Part shown: in pieces, positions 35,733 through 44,593 of the stretch
Layout of the letters: the number at the start of each line of letters is the position of its first letter
How positions within the stretch are numbered: position 1 is the stretch's first letter
Origin: Govania unica
GTDB lineage: Bacteria > Pseudomonadota > Alphaproteobacteria > Sphingomonadales > Govanellaceae
Assembly: GCF_027920805.1 (NCBI RefSeq)
Contig: NZ_JANWOI010000004.1
Span: 372,001-436,000 of the forward strand
DNA length: 64,000 bases
Direction: 5' to 3'
Position numbers and translations under genes: made by a program
The notes under the pieces: generated by a model
What the model saw: the letters and a program-made list of their open reading frames with translations, nothing else
What the model was told of the DNA's origin: nothing
Databases searched by the model: none

Positions 35733-38089
35733 TTCGCGGGGGCTCCGGCGGTCACGCCACGCTCACGCATGAGATTGCGTGGCACGAATGGTTTGACGAG
35801 TTCCAGCCGATACTCGCCGATGCGATCTTCGGGTTTGCGCGGCCAGATATTGTTGCTGGTATCACTGTCGGCAGTTTCGAGATAGGGATCGAGGGTGACG
35901 GATGTGATCTCCTTTTTGAGGATCAGAAGTTTGGAGACTTTTTTCGGATTCTGCCGCCATAGTTCCGCAGGCAGGCGAATGATCTCCCGGCTGCCGTCAC
36001 TATGAGCGATGTCAAGAATGATCGGCATCACCAGACCGCCGAGATTGGAAAATTCCAGCATGTAAAAATAATCGCCGCTGCTGCGGAGCAGCGCCTGATC
36101 GGCCTCATCAAGGGTGGCGGGGGTGTCGTCGTCGCGCGCTTCGGCCTCGCCATCCGGACCGTTGTAAAAATCCTTCAAACCGGGATAGCGATCGACGCGT
36201 CGGGCCAGAGTACTGTTGCGTTGTTCGGTGATGGAGGGCGGCAGCGGTGCAGGCGTGTCCTTCTTTGCATCCCGGGACTTTTCCGGTGCTTTGTCATTGA
36301 CCACGGATTTGTCATCAATGCGCAAGCGCCGCACGCTGTCGATGGCGATATCCACATAATCGGTGCTATAAAACCAGCCGCGCCAGAACCAGTCGAGATC
36401 GACGCCGGAGGCATCTTCCATGCTGCGAAAAAAGTCGGCGGGAAGCGGGCGTTTGAAGGCCCAGCGATGCGCATATTCGCGAAATGCCTGATCAAAAAGA
36501 TCGCGGCCAAGGATGGTCTCGCGCAGGATGGTCAGGGCTGCCGCCGGTTTGTTATAGGCCTCCCCACCAAGCCGCCTGAGCGAGTCCGCCCGCGTCATCA
36601 CCGGCGTCTGATAGGGGTTGAGCGCAGGCGCTGCGATTTGCCGGGGTTCGCCGCGCAGGCTCGGATAATTTTCTTCCCAGGCCTGCTCCGCTACATATTG
36701 AACGAAGCTGTTGAGGCCTTCATCCATCCAGGCCCATTGTCGTTCATCGGAATTGATGATCATCGGAAAATAATTATGGCCGACTTCGTGCACGATGTTG
36801 GAAATCAGCTCGTATTTGGTGGCCTTGGCGTAAGTCGTGCTGCCGTCCGCGGCGGTCTCGGGGCGGGAGCCGATGAAGGACAGCATGGGATATTCCATGC
36901 CGCCCACCGGACCGTTGACCGATTGCGCCACCGGATAGGGATAGGGAAACAGATAGGCCGAATATTGTTCGATGGCGTGGGCAACGGCGGCAGTCGAATA
37001 TTGCGTCCACAGCGGCATGGCTTCGCGCGGATAGAACGACATGGCGAGCGTCGCGCCGCCGCCCGGCACTGCCACGCCCCAGGCGTCCCAGGCGAATTTG
37101 CGTGAACTGGCAAAGGCGAAATCGCGCACCATGTCGGCGCGGAAGATCCAGGTGGCTCTGCGGGCCGAACGGTTTTTCTCCGCTTTTTCGGCTTCGTCCG
37201 GGGTGACGATGAAGACAGGTTCCGGGGCGGTGCGGGCGCTTTGCAGGCGGGCTCGCTGTTCGGCCGTCAGCACGGCTTCGGGGTTTTGCAGGGTTCCGGT
37301 GGCGGCGACCATATGATCGGCTGGCACGGTGATCGCCACCTCGTAATTGCCGAACTCCAGCGAGAATTCTCCGGTGCCGAGAAACGGTTTGACGTTCCAG
37401 CCGCCCTGATCCGTATAGGCGGCGATGCGTGGAAACCATTGCCCGATTTCAAAAATGTCATTGCCGTCGGCGGGAAAGAATTCAAATCCGGCACGACCGC
37501 CCATGACGTTTTGTTCGGGAATATTATAGGACCAGTCGATGCTGAGGCTGACCACTCCACCGGGTTTGAGCGGCTGAGCCAGATCGACCCGCATCATGCT
37601 GTTGTGAATCTGGGTTTTGAGCGCTGCGTTCCCGTCGCCCCGTACAGCCTTGATATCAAACCCGCCGGGAAACCGGGTTTCGGCGATTGCGGCGCGGAGG
37701 GCGGCAAAGGTGAAGCGGTCGCCATAGCCGGGCGCGGCCAGCACCTGATCGGCATGGGGTTTGAGATCGTTCTGATCAAGTTGAACCCAAAGATAATGCA
37801 GGATATCGGGCGAGTTGTTGCGGTAAGTAATGGTTTCCGCGCCACTGATGCTGCGCTTGCTTTCATCAAGGGTGACGCGGATTTTATAATCCGCCTGCTG
37901 CTGCCAATATGCGGGGCCGGGGGCTCCGGATGCGCTGCGGGTCGTGCCGGGGGTCGGCAACAGATCGTCAAGCGCGCGGAATTTATCCTCGAATTCGATT
38001 TTATGCGGCGGCTCAGCGGGTTTGCGCTCCGCCGCAGCGAAGCTGGTCACAGCAAGGACGATAGCCATGGCCGCAGAGATTGTTTTCAT
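35729..38089 (-). CDS. exported M1-family zinc metallopeptidase
   Basis: 786 residues. Signal peptide MKTISAAMAIVLAVTSFAAA. An N-terminal beta domain like the aminopeptidase N saddle precedes the catalytic domain with GGMEYPML (exopeptidase GxMEN equivalent, here GGMEYP) and the zinc site HEVGHNYFPMIINSDERQWAWMDEG (HExxH-x18-E). Charged insertions (KSRDAKKDTPAPLPP) lie in the C-terminal part. Probably a periplasmic peptidase that trims peptides; aminopeptidase activity is expected but the altered GAMEN motif leaves exact specificity open. It is cotranscribed with luxR downstream. Confidence 0.9.
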   Translation of the reverse strand: MKTISAAMAIVLAVTSFAAAERKPAEPPHKIEFEDKFRALDDLLPTPGTTRSASGAPGPAYWQQQADYKIRVTLDESKRSISGAETITYRNNSPDILHYLWVQLDQNDLKPHADQVLAAPGYGDRFTFAALRAAIAETRFPGGFDIKAVRGDGNAALKTQIHNSMMRVDLAQPLKPGGVVSLSIDWSYNIPEQNVMGGRAGFEFFPADGNDIFEIGQWFPRIAAYTDQGGWNVKPFLGTGEFSLEFGNYEVAITVPADHMVAATGTLQNPEAVLTAEQRARLQSARTAPEPVFIVTPDEAEKAEKNRSARRATWIFRADMVRDFAFASSRKFAWDAWGVAVPGGGATLAMSFYPREAMPLWTQYSTAAVAHAIEQYSAYLFPYPYPVAQSVNGPVGGMEYPMLSFIGSRPETAADGSTTYAKATKYELISNIVHEVGHNYFPMIINSDERQWAWMDEGLNSFVQYVAEQAWEENYPSLRGEPRQIAAPALNPYQTPVMTRADSLRRLGGEAYNKPAAALTILRETILGRDLFDQAFREYAHRWAFKRPLPADFFRSMEDASGVDLDWFWRGWFYSTDYVDIAIDSVRRLRIDDKSVVNDKAPEKSRDAKKDTPAPLPPSITEQRNSTLARRVDRYPGLKDFYNGPDGEAEARDDDTPATLDEADQALLRSSGDYFYMLEFSNLGGLVMPIILDIAHSDGSREIIRLPAELWRQNPKKVSKLLILKKEITSVTLDPYLETADSDTSNNIWPRKPEDRIGEYRLELVKPFVPRNLMRERGVTAGAPAK

Positions 38090-38167
38090 GATGGCCCTTC
38101 TTGATCCCTGATCCCGTTCGGGGATGCTCAGGATAAAGCGCTGCCACCGCCCTGTCAGCCCCGCACT

Positions 38168-39202
38168 TCAGGCACCGACCAGATTGCCCAGAAACTGCCG
38201 GGCGCAGGCATCCCAGGACTGACTGAGCGCATGGGCCCTGCAATCCTCCCGCCGCCGCCGGAGCGCGCCTACTATGGCCTGCCCGAGGTCGCTGTCGAGG
38301 CAGCCGGCCGGGCCCGCGCCGATCACATCAAGCGGCCCGGTCACCGGATAGGCAGCCACCGGCGTGCCGGACGCGAGCGCTTCCAGAAGCACGAGGCCAA
38401 AGGTATCGGTGCGGCTCGGGAAGACAAAGACGTCGCTTGCGGCATACAGATCGGCAAGCTCATCGCCATATCGCGGCCCAAGAAACAGCACCTCAGGATA
38501 ACGGGCGCGCAAACTCGCAAGCTGCGGACCGGCGCCGACCACAACCTTGCTGCCGGGGGCCTCGCAATCAAGAAAGGCTTCGATGTTCTTCTCCACCGCA
38601 ACCCGGCCCACATACAGGAGGACGGGTTTTGGCAGGGCCAGAAACTCCGGCGGAAGCTTGGCGGTCAGCCGCCGCCCCGGGTTGTAATGCTCCACATCGA
38701 CGCCGCGCGACCAGCGGCAGCTATGCAGGATGCCATGCTGCGCAAGGTCCTGCGCGACACCCGCCGTCGCGCACATGATGGCGGCGGAGGGCCGGTGAAA
38801 CCAGCGGATGAACCGATAAGTCCAGCTGATCGGCAGATGAAAGCGCGCCTCCACATATTCGGGGAATTTGGTGTGATAGGCGGTGGTGAATTTCAATCCA
38901 TGACGCAGGCAATAGGCGCGGGCGGCAAGCCCAAGCGGTCCTTCGGTGCTGATATGAATATAGCGGTCTTCTTGGTCGCCGAGCGCCGCCTCCATCACGC
39001 GCGTGAACTGACCGAACAACGGCAGCGACAGACGGATTTCCGGATAGGTCGGGCAGGGCAGGCTTTTGAAGGATTGCGGGGTGATGAATGTCACTTCATG
39101 GCCAAGCCGCGCAAGCTCGCGTGCCGTGGCCTCAAGGGTACGGACGACGCCATTGATTTGCGGGGCCCAGGCATCGGTGACGATGATGACGCGTTTGGTC
39201 AT
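38168..39202 (-). CDS. agt: GT4 glycosyltransferase, probable Agt glycolipid synthase
   Basis: 344 residues, GT-B fold. Acceptor half: VIIVTDAWAPQINGVVRTLEATARELARLGHEVTFITP. Donor half: VLLYVGRVAVEKNIEAFLDC and the EX7E motif region FPSRTDTFGLVLLEALASGTPVAAYPVTGPLDVIG. This sequence type next to a PlcP-like phosphoesterase is the two-gene unit that, in marine and rhizobial Alphaproteobacteria, replaces phospholipids by glycosyl-diacylglycerols in phosphate shortage; Agt glycosylates the diacylglycerol released by PlcP. The ATG at 39202 shares one base with the plcP stop. Specific sugar (glucose, glucuronic acid) not deducible. Confidence 0.8.
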   Translation of the reverse strand: MTKRVIIVTDAWAPQINGVVRTLEATARELARLGHEVTFITPQSFKSLPCPTYPEIRLSLPLFGQFTRVMEAALGDQEDRYIHISTEGPLGLAARAYCLRHGLKFTTAYHTKFPEYVEARFHLPISWTYRFIRWFHRPSAAIMCATAGVAQDLAQHGILHSCRWSRGVDVEHYNPGRRLTAKLPPEFLALPKPVLLYVGRVAVEKNIEAFLDCEAPGSKVVVGAGPQLASLRARYPEVLFLGPRYGDELADLYAASDVFVFPSRTDTFGLVLLEALASGTPVAAYPVTGPLDVIGAGPAGCLDSDLGQAIVGALRRRREDCRAHALSQSWDACARQFLGNLVGA

Positions 39203-40176
39203 CACACAGTCGCCATGACCGGCGTACCGGCCTTGGATCCTGTTCTGCCGCTCGGCATTTCCTCGGCCCAGCGGATGATCCGGAGCGCGCCTGAAAAATC
39301 CTCCACCAAAGCCGTGCAGCTTTCGACCCAGTCGCCATCATTCGCATAGGTGATGCCGTCCATGTCGCGGATTTCAGCGTGATGGATATGGCCGCAAATC
39401 ACCCCGTCCATGCCGCGCCGCCGGGCCTCGGCGATGATCAGATTTTCAAAGCTTGCGATGAAGGCGACGGCGTTCTTGACCTTATGCTTCAGATAGGCCG
39501 ACAGCGACCAATAGGGCATGCCAAGCCGCCGCCGTCCGCGATTGACCAGAGTATTGAGATGAAGCGACAGCATATAGGCCATGTCGCCAAGATGAGCGAG
39601 CCATTTGGCATATTGCATGACGCCGTCGAATTCATCGCCATGGAACACCAGAAAGCGGCGGCCGTCGGCGGTCACATGGATGACCTCGCGCTCGATGGCC
39701 ACATCGCCAAAGGCAAGCCCCGCATAGGGCCGAAGCGCCTCGTCATGATTGCCGGGGATATAGACGACGCGGGTGCCTTTGCGGGCCTTGCGCAGGATTT
39801 TCTGCACCACGTCATTATGGCTTTGCTGCCAGTACCAGGACCGTTTGAGCGCCCAGCCATCGACGATATCGCCCACGAGATAAAGCTGTTCGGACTCGGT
39901 ATGTTTGAGAAAACTTAGCAACAGTTCGGCGTTCGCGCCGCGTGTGCCCAGATGAATGTCGGAAATCCAGATGCTGCGATAGCGGTGTTTGGGGATCTCG
40001 CTGTCCGGTGTTTCCGGCTTGTCGCTGTCGGGCCACAGAAATGGCGGCAACAGGGGTGGCATCTCACGAAAGGCGGCGGGGAACGGTCCGGTGCGGGCTT
40101 CCGCAGGATCGCCAGCGGTGATGGCCATGGGGCTTTGTCGTCCCTTAACTGAGTGCTTTATCATTGCGCGCACCAT
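39202..40176 (-). CDS. plcP: PlcP-like metallophosphoesterase (often annotated UDP-diacylglucosamine diphosphatase)
   Basis: Calcineurin-like phosphoesterase: ISDIHLGT, GDIVDGW, GNHD, HGDEFD and GHIHHAE supply the five metal-binding blocks. LKRSWYWQQSHNDVVQKILRKARKGTRVVYIPGNHDE is typical of the PlcP group, whose characterised member (Sinorhizobium) cleaves phosphatidylcholine/PE to diacylglycerol plus phosphorylated head group under phosphate limitation. It is often mislabelled LpxH. Starts at 40176, 40164 and 40128 (MAITAGD, AAGGG upstream) are possible; the PHO box at 40199-40227 is so close to 40176 that 40128 fits transcription better. Operon with agt. Confidence 0.82.
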   Translation of the reverse strand: MVRAMIKHSVKGRQSPMAITAGDPAEARTGPFPAAFREMPPLLPPFLWPDSDKPETPDSEIPKHRYRSIWISDIHLGTRGANAELLLSFLKHTESEQLYLVGDIVDGWALKRSWYWQQSHNDVVQKILRKARKGTRVVYIPGNHDEALRPYAGLAFGDVAIEREVIHVTADGRRFLVFHGDEFDGVMQYAKWLAHLGDMAYMLSLHLNTLVNRGRRRLGMPYWSLSAYLKHKVKNAVAFIASFENLIIAEARRRGMDGVICGHIHHAEIRDMDGITYANDGDWVESCTALVEDFSGALRIIRWAEEMPSGRTGSKAGTPVMATV

Positions 40177-40198
40177 CGCGCGAGCAGGTGACCTCCTG

Positions 40199-40227
40199 AT
40201 GACAGTTTGGCGACAGTTTCATGACAA
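40199..40227 (-). promoter_or_regulatory. triple PHO box upstream of plcP-agt
   Basis: On the minus strand three direct half-sites TTGTCAT, CTGTCGC and CTGTCAT are separated by GAAA and CAAA, a strict 11-base step (plus-strand ATGACA/GCGACA/ATGACA at 40199, 40210 and 40221). The PhoB consensus is CTGTCAT-N4-CTGTCAT. Two of three half-sites match 6 or 7 of 7 positions. This predicts induction by PhoB at low phosphate. Confidence 0.85.
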
Positions 40228-40260
40228 CCGCAGGCGCTCAACCTCCCACACCATATATTT

Positions 40261-40346
40261 GTCATTACCGGGCTTGACCCGGTAATCCACGGCTCAACCC
40301 TTCACGAGGAGGCCAGATGGATTGCCGGGTCAAGCCCGGCAATGAC
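40261..40346. repeat. inverted repeat pair in the plcP/HerA divergent gap
   Basis: GTCATTACCGGGCTTGACCCGG (40261-40292) and its inverted copy (40318-40346) lie between the PHO box and the HerA-like gene. The rest of the 318-base gap to 40494 shows only the end of the plcP promoter region and the upstream region of the HerA-like gene. Confidence 0.8.
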
Positions 40347-40494
40347 AAGATAGCCTCCCGGCCCGGAGAGAGGCTGCGGCCATATTCACGGGCTTCCCCG
40401 TCCCTAAACCTCCAGGCTCCCCCAGCCGAAAAAATGCGGACGCGCTCACTATCCTGGGCTAAGGTTTATGACCCATAACATGAGGTGTGCGCAG

Positions 40495-41985
40495 ATGAGC
40501 GAGACTGGCCGGATTTTCATGGGTGCCGCGGCGAACGCGCCGGACAGCGCCCAATATCTTGATCTCAAGCTTGCAAACCGCCACGGCCTGATCGCCGGAG
40601 CCACCGGCACCGGCAAGACCGTGACCTTGCAGGGGCTGGCCGAAGGGTTTTCGCGCGCCGGGGTGCCGGTGTTCATGGCCGACGTCAAGGGTGACCTCTC
40701 GGGCCTTTCGGAGGTCGGCGGCGACAAACAGGTGTTCAAGGACCGGGCCGAACAGCTCGGCCTCACGGATTTCGCCGGGGCCGCTTATCCGGTCATCTTC
40801 TGGGATGTTTATGGCGTGAGCGGCCATCCCGTGCGGGCGACCATTTCGGAAATGGGGCCGCTGTTGCTGGCGCGCCTCTTCGATCTCAATGAAACCCAGT
40901 CCGGTGTGCTTTCACTCGTGTTCAAGGTCGCGGATGACGAAGGCCTGCTGCTGATGGATCTGAAGGATCTGCGCGCGCTTCTCGTTTATGTGTCCGAAAA
41001 TTCAGCCAAGCTCACGGCCACCTACGGCAATGTGGCGGCAGCCACGGTCGGCACCATTCAGCGTCGTCTGCTTGAAGTGGAAGCGCAGGGGGCCGACAAG
41101 TTCTTTGGCGAACCGGCGCTCAGGCTCGATGATTTCATGCGGATCGATCCAAACGGGCGCGGCACCATCAGCATTCTCGCCGCTGACAAACTGGTGCAGG
41201 CGCCGAAACTTTACGCCACGCTGTTGTTGTGGCTGCTGTCGGAACTGTTTGAAAAATTGCCCGAAGTCGGCGATCTCGACAAACCACGGCTGGTGTTCTT
41301 TTTTGATGAAGCGCATCTGTTGTTCAACGATGCCCCGAAGGCCTTGTTGGACAAAGTCACGCAGGTGGTGCGGCTCATCCGCTCGAAAGGCGTCGGCGTC
41401 TATTTCGTCACCCAAAGCCCCACCGATATTCCAGACGACGTGCTCGGTCAGCTCGGCAACCGGGTGCAACATGCGCTCCGCGCCTTCACGCCGAAGGATG
41501 CGAAACTTGTCAAAGCTGCAGCCGACACCTTCCGCCAGAATCCCAAGCTCAACACACAGACCGCAATCACCGAACTCGGCGTCGGCGAGGCCCTGGTCTC
41601 AACCCTCGGCAAGGGCGGCGTCCCCGGCATGGTGGAACGCGTCCTGATTGCCCCGCCCACCGCCCACGTGGGCCCAAGCACCCCCGAATCCCGCGCCCGC
41701 ATCATGGCCACAAGCCCCATGCGCGGCCTCTATGACACGCTGCTTGATCGCGACAGCGCCTTCGAAATGCTCGCCCGCCGTGCTGAGGCAACCGTGGCGA
41801 ACGCCAGCAACGACCATTTCACCATCCCCAACAGCGGCCCAACCAAACCCACCCCCCGCCCAGCCGCCCCCCGCCGCTCCGACAGTATGGGAGAAGCCAT
41901 CACCAAATCGGTGCTCCGCTCAGTCGGAAGCTCCCTCGGCCGCGCCATCGTGCGCGGGGTGCTCGGGTCGATCATGAAGAAGTGA
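40495..41985 (+). CDS. HerA-like ATPase (DUF853/YjgR family)
   Basis: 496 residues. RecA-type ATPase with Walker A GATGTGKTVTLQGLAEGF and Walker B LVFFFDEAHLLF. The phrase ADVKGDLSGLSEVGG and the motif VIRSKGVGVYFVTQSPTDIPDDVLGQLGNRVQHALRAFTPKD (arginine-finger region) mark the DUF853 group. Family members are hexameric motor-type ATPases of unclear function in bacteria. The C-terminus is Pro/Arg-rich then amphipathic (SMGEAITKSVLRSVGSSLGRAIVRGVLGSIMKK). ATG at 40495 with GAGGTG upstream is preferred to 40468. Confidence 0.88.
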   Translation: MSETGRIFMGAAANAPDSAQYLDLKLANRHGLIAGATGTGKTVTLQGLAEGFSRAGVPVFMADVKGDLSGLSEVGGDKQVFKDRAEQLGLTDFAGAAYPVIFWDVYGVSGHPVRATISEMGPLLLARLFDLNETQSGVLSLVFKVADDEGLLLMDLKDLRALLVYVSENSAKLTATYGNVAAATVGTIQRRLLEVEAQGADKFFGEPALRLDDFMRIDPNGRGTISILAADKLVQAPKLYATLLLWLLSELFEKLPEVGDLDKPRLVFFFDEAHLLFNDAPKALLDKVTQVVRLIRSKGVGVYFVTQSPTDIPDDVLGQLGNRVQHALRAFTPKDAKLVKAAADTFRQNPKLNTQTAITELGVGEALVSTLGKGGVPGMVERVLIAPPTAHVGPSTPESRARIMATSPMRGLYDTLLDRDSAFEMLARRAEATVANASNDHFTIPNSGPTKPTPRPAAPRRSDSMGEAITKSVLRSVGSSLGRAIVRGVLGSIMKK

Positions 41986-42365
41986 GGGACTTAAAACAGG
42001 CGGCTGTCGTCGGCTTTTCCCCAATTGTTATTACCGGGCTTGACACGGTAATCCATGGTTCAACCCTTGCCGAGGTGGCCAGATGGATTGCCGGGTCAAG
42101 CCCGGCAATGACAAGATAGACAAATATAAATGATGGCCAAGAGAGAGGCGACTACCACATCCTCTCAACCGTCATCGCGAGACGCGCAAGCGGCGTGGCG
42201 ATCCAGACTTGCGGTGGTGATCCACCCCCCTAGGTAGATGCCGAGTCTGCCGCACGGCTTTGCTCAGCTAGTAAAGTTTGAAATCCTGAGGAAGAACGGG
42301 TTCGTTGCGTCCGGTCTTTATGGTGCGGTGAGTTTAACTCTCTCAATTCATAAAGGAATGTGACC
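41986..42365. repeat. gap with palindromic repeats and a short leader
   Basis: An inverted pair of the GTTATTACCGGGCTTGAC family is at 42027-42058 and 42084-42112; one copy of the GTCATCGCGAG...GGCGATCCAG family is at 42171-42206. From 42207 the DNA is less GC-rich and leads into the small open frame at 42366; a CTAGTAAAG stretch there has no assigned role. Confidence 0.75.
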
Positions 42366-42554
42366 ATGATCGAACCATCCACAATGACTGCAGGAAGTCT
42401 TGTTTCAGCGGTCTATAATCCGGCCGCAAGGTTGATAACTATTACAAGTTCCAGCGCCGCTGGTGATACGGACCTTGTAACGTTCTATTGCGGGACACAG
42501 GATTTTCTCGTCGTCTTGATGAAAGATAGGCTGAGCTGCCATATGGGTGCCTGA
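42366..42554 (+). CDS. small hypothetical protein
   Basis: 62 residues (MIEPSTMTAGSLVSAVYNPAARLITITSSSAAGDTDLVTFYC...). AAAGGA lies nine bases before the ATG, a good ribosome-binding site. There is no recognisable domain, signal peptide or membrane segment; sequence suggests beta strands, with two cysteines. Lower GC than the flanking genes. A free-standing gene between repeats and the permease, it may be real but no family is recognised. Confidence 0.4.
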   Translation: MIEPSTMTAGSLVSAVYNPAARLITITSSSAAGDTDLVTFYCGTQDFLVVLMKDRLSCHMGA

Positions 42555-42642
42555 AAATCCGGCGTAATTTGCTTAATCCCTTCACCTCACCCACAGGCCC
42601 CGGTATAAATTATCCCAGCAACATTAAGGGCGGGGGCGGTCT

Positions 42643-44052
42643 GTGAATTTTTTGAAACGTCGGATATCCATTGATGACTGCACGCGGAGTGGCCAGGGGC
42701 AGGGCCTGAAACGCACCCTCAGCTGGCCGCATCTTGTGGCGCTTGGGGTTGGGGCCATTGTTGGCACCGGGATTTACACGCTGACCGGGGTCGGGGCCGA
42801 TCGGGCGGGGCCTGCGGTGATGCTGGCGTTTCTGATTGCGGGGGCGGTATGTGCCTGTGCGGCCTTGGCCTATGCCGAGCTTGCGACGCTTATTCCGCGC
42901 GCGGGCAGCGCCTATACCTACAGCTATGCGGTGCTGGGCGAGGGGCTCGCCTGGATTGTCGGTTGGAGCCTTATTCTTGAATATACCGTTGTCTGCGCTG
43001 CGGTGGCGGTGGGTTGGTCCGGATATGCTTCGGGCTTTCTGCTGGCGGCGGGGATTGATGTTCCGCATGTGCTGTTGGCGGGCCCTCATGCTGGTGGGAT
43101 CATTAATCTGCCGGCCATTCTGATCGTCTGGGCGGTGGCTGGCTTGCTGATGCTCGGCACGCAGGAGAGTGCGCGGGTCAATGCGGTGCTGGTCAGCTTG
43201 AAGCTTGTGGCGCTCGCGGCTTTCATCGTCATAGCCGCGCCTGCGTTCGAGGCCGGGAACTTCTCGCCCTTCATGCCCTATGGCTTTTCGGCCCATGAGG
43301 AGGGCGGCATGGTGCGCGGCGTGATGGCGGCGGCGGCCATTATCTTTTTCGCCTTCTACGGGTTTGATGCCGTGTCGACGGCGGCTGAGGAAACCAAAAA
43401 TCCGGGCCGCGATCTGACCATCGGGATTCTCGGCTCCATGGTTCTCTGCACGTTGATCTATATGGCGGTTGCGGCAGCAGCGGTCGGCGCCATGCCGTTT
43501 CAGGAGTTTGCCGAAAGCGGCGATCCGCTTGCCCATATCCTGCGCGGGTTGGGTGCGCCCGAGACGGCGCGGTTGATCGGGGTGGCGGCGGTGATCGCCT
43601 TGCCGACGGTGATCCTCGCGTTCATGTATGGGCAGACGCGGATTTTTTTCGCCATGGCGCGGGATGGTCTGCTGCCCGAGCGGCTTGGCCGGGTGAATGC
43701 GAAAACCGGCACGCCGGTGGCCATGACCATTGTGACGGCGCTGGTGGTGTCGGTGATCGCCGGCTTGTTTCCGCTGGCTGAAATTGCCGAACTCGCGAAC
43801 GCCGGGACGCTCTGCGCCTTTATCGCGGTGTCGGTGTCGATGATGGTTCTGCGGCGGCGCGAGCCCGCACGTCCGCGTGTCTTCAAGGCACCCATGCCGT
43901 TTGTGGTCGGCACGCTCGCAGTGCTCGGCTGCCTTTATTTGTTCATAAGCCTGCCCGCCATGACGCAGGAGCGCTTCTTTATCTGGAATACCATAGGGGT
44001 CATTGTTTATGCCCTCTATGGCCGCCGGAAAAGCCGCCTTGCGTCAGTCTGA
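42643..44052 (+). CDS. APC-family amino acid permease (CAT/YfnA-like)
   Basis: 469 residues, 12 hydrophobic helices. Begins with GTG. LSWPHLVALGVGAIVGTGIYTLTG is the APC helix-1 substrate motif; AELATLIPRAGSAYTYSYAVLGEGLAWIVGWSLILEYTV and FFAFYGFDAVSTAAEETKNPGRDLTIGILGS are typical of the cationic amino acid transporter group. Probably takes up amino acids with protons. Substrate unknown. Ends about 100 bases from tRNA-Val, with a GC-rich hairpin (near 44100-44124) between. Confidence 0.92.
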   Translation: MNFLKRRISIDDCTRSGQGQGLKRTLSWPHLVALGVGAIVGTGIYTLTGVGADRAGPAVMLAFLIAGAVCACAALAYAELATLIPRAGSAYTYSYAVLGEGLAWIVGWSLILEYTVVCAAVAVGWSGYASGFLLAAGIDVPHVLLAGPHAGGIINLPAILIVWAVAGLLMLGTQESARVNAVLVSLKLVALAAFIVIAAPAFEAGNFSPFMPYGFSAHEEGGMVRGVMAAAAIIFFAFYGFDAVSTAAEETKNPGRDLTIGILGSMVLCTLIYMAVAAAAVGAMPFQEFAESGDPLAHILRGLGAPETARLIGVAAVIALPTVILAFMYGQTRIFFAMARDGLLPERLGRVNAKTGTPVAMTIVTALVVSVIAGLFPLAEIAELANAGTLCAFIAVSVSMMVLRRREPARPRVFKAPMPFVVGTLAVLGCLYLFISLPAMTQERFFIWNTIGVIVYALYGRRKSRLASV

Positions 44053-44152
44053 ATACGTTATCCGAGGCGGGGCGTCACGGGCACTATGCCACACTGTCAC
44101 ACCCCGGTTTTATCCGGGGGTCAGGTTTTATATTGCAAATCAATGGCTTGAA

Positions 44153-44227
44153 TGGTGGGCGCGGCAAGGTTCGAACTTGCGACCCCTGCGATGTGAACGC
44201 AGTGCTCTACCGCTGAGCTACGCGCCC
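44153..44227 (-). tRNA. tRNA-Val (anticodon CAC)
   Basis: The minus strand folds as a full cloverleaf of 75 bases including an encoded CCA. Acceptor GGGCGCG/CGCGCCC, D stem GCTC/GAGC, anticodon stem CTGCG/CGCAG around TTCACAT (anticodon CAC, codon GTG), T stem GCAAG/CTTGC with loop TTCGAAC. No integrase or attachment-site duplication is seen next to it. Confidence 0.97.
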
Positions 44228-44593
44228 TCCGAGTGGCGGAGGATCCGCCCGGGTATGGACGGCGCGCAATCTAACAGCAGGACCAGGGGAGCGCAAGGAG
44301 GGAATTCAGGTCTTTTTGGCGCTATCGAATTGGTTAATTTCGCCTGGCATGGGTAATTTTTATGCAAGCCATGTATAAAAAATATTAACGTCAGAGGAAG
44401 CTGTGATAGGTTTAAGACCTACCCGGGGGTAGCCGTTGCCGCCCCAAGCGGTTTGTATCAGTTTCTCAGTAGTGTTCTGTCCTGCCTCCATCGTCAATGG
44501 GGGGCATTTGGTATGTTTGGCTACGGGAGGGGGAGATGTCAGGTAAGACGGCTTATTTCGGTCGCACACACATTCTTCTGAGGCGCGAAACTC
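44228..44593. other. gap between tRNA-Val and histidine kinase
   Basis: 366 bases without a supported gene. A perfect 14-base palindrome CTACCCGGGGGTAG lies at 44418-44431. The remaining sequence has no recognised riboswitch, small RNA or repeat family. Confidence 0.5.

Noticed and set aside
44153-44227. tRNA-Val as an integration site
   Set aside because: No duplicated tRNA end and no integrase gene near it.
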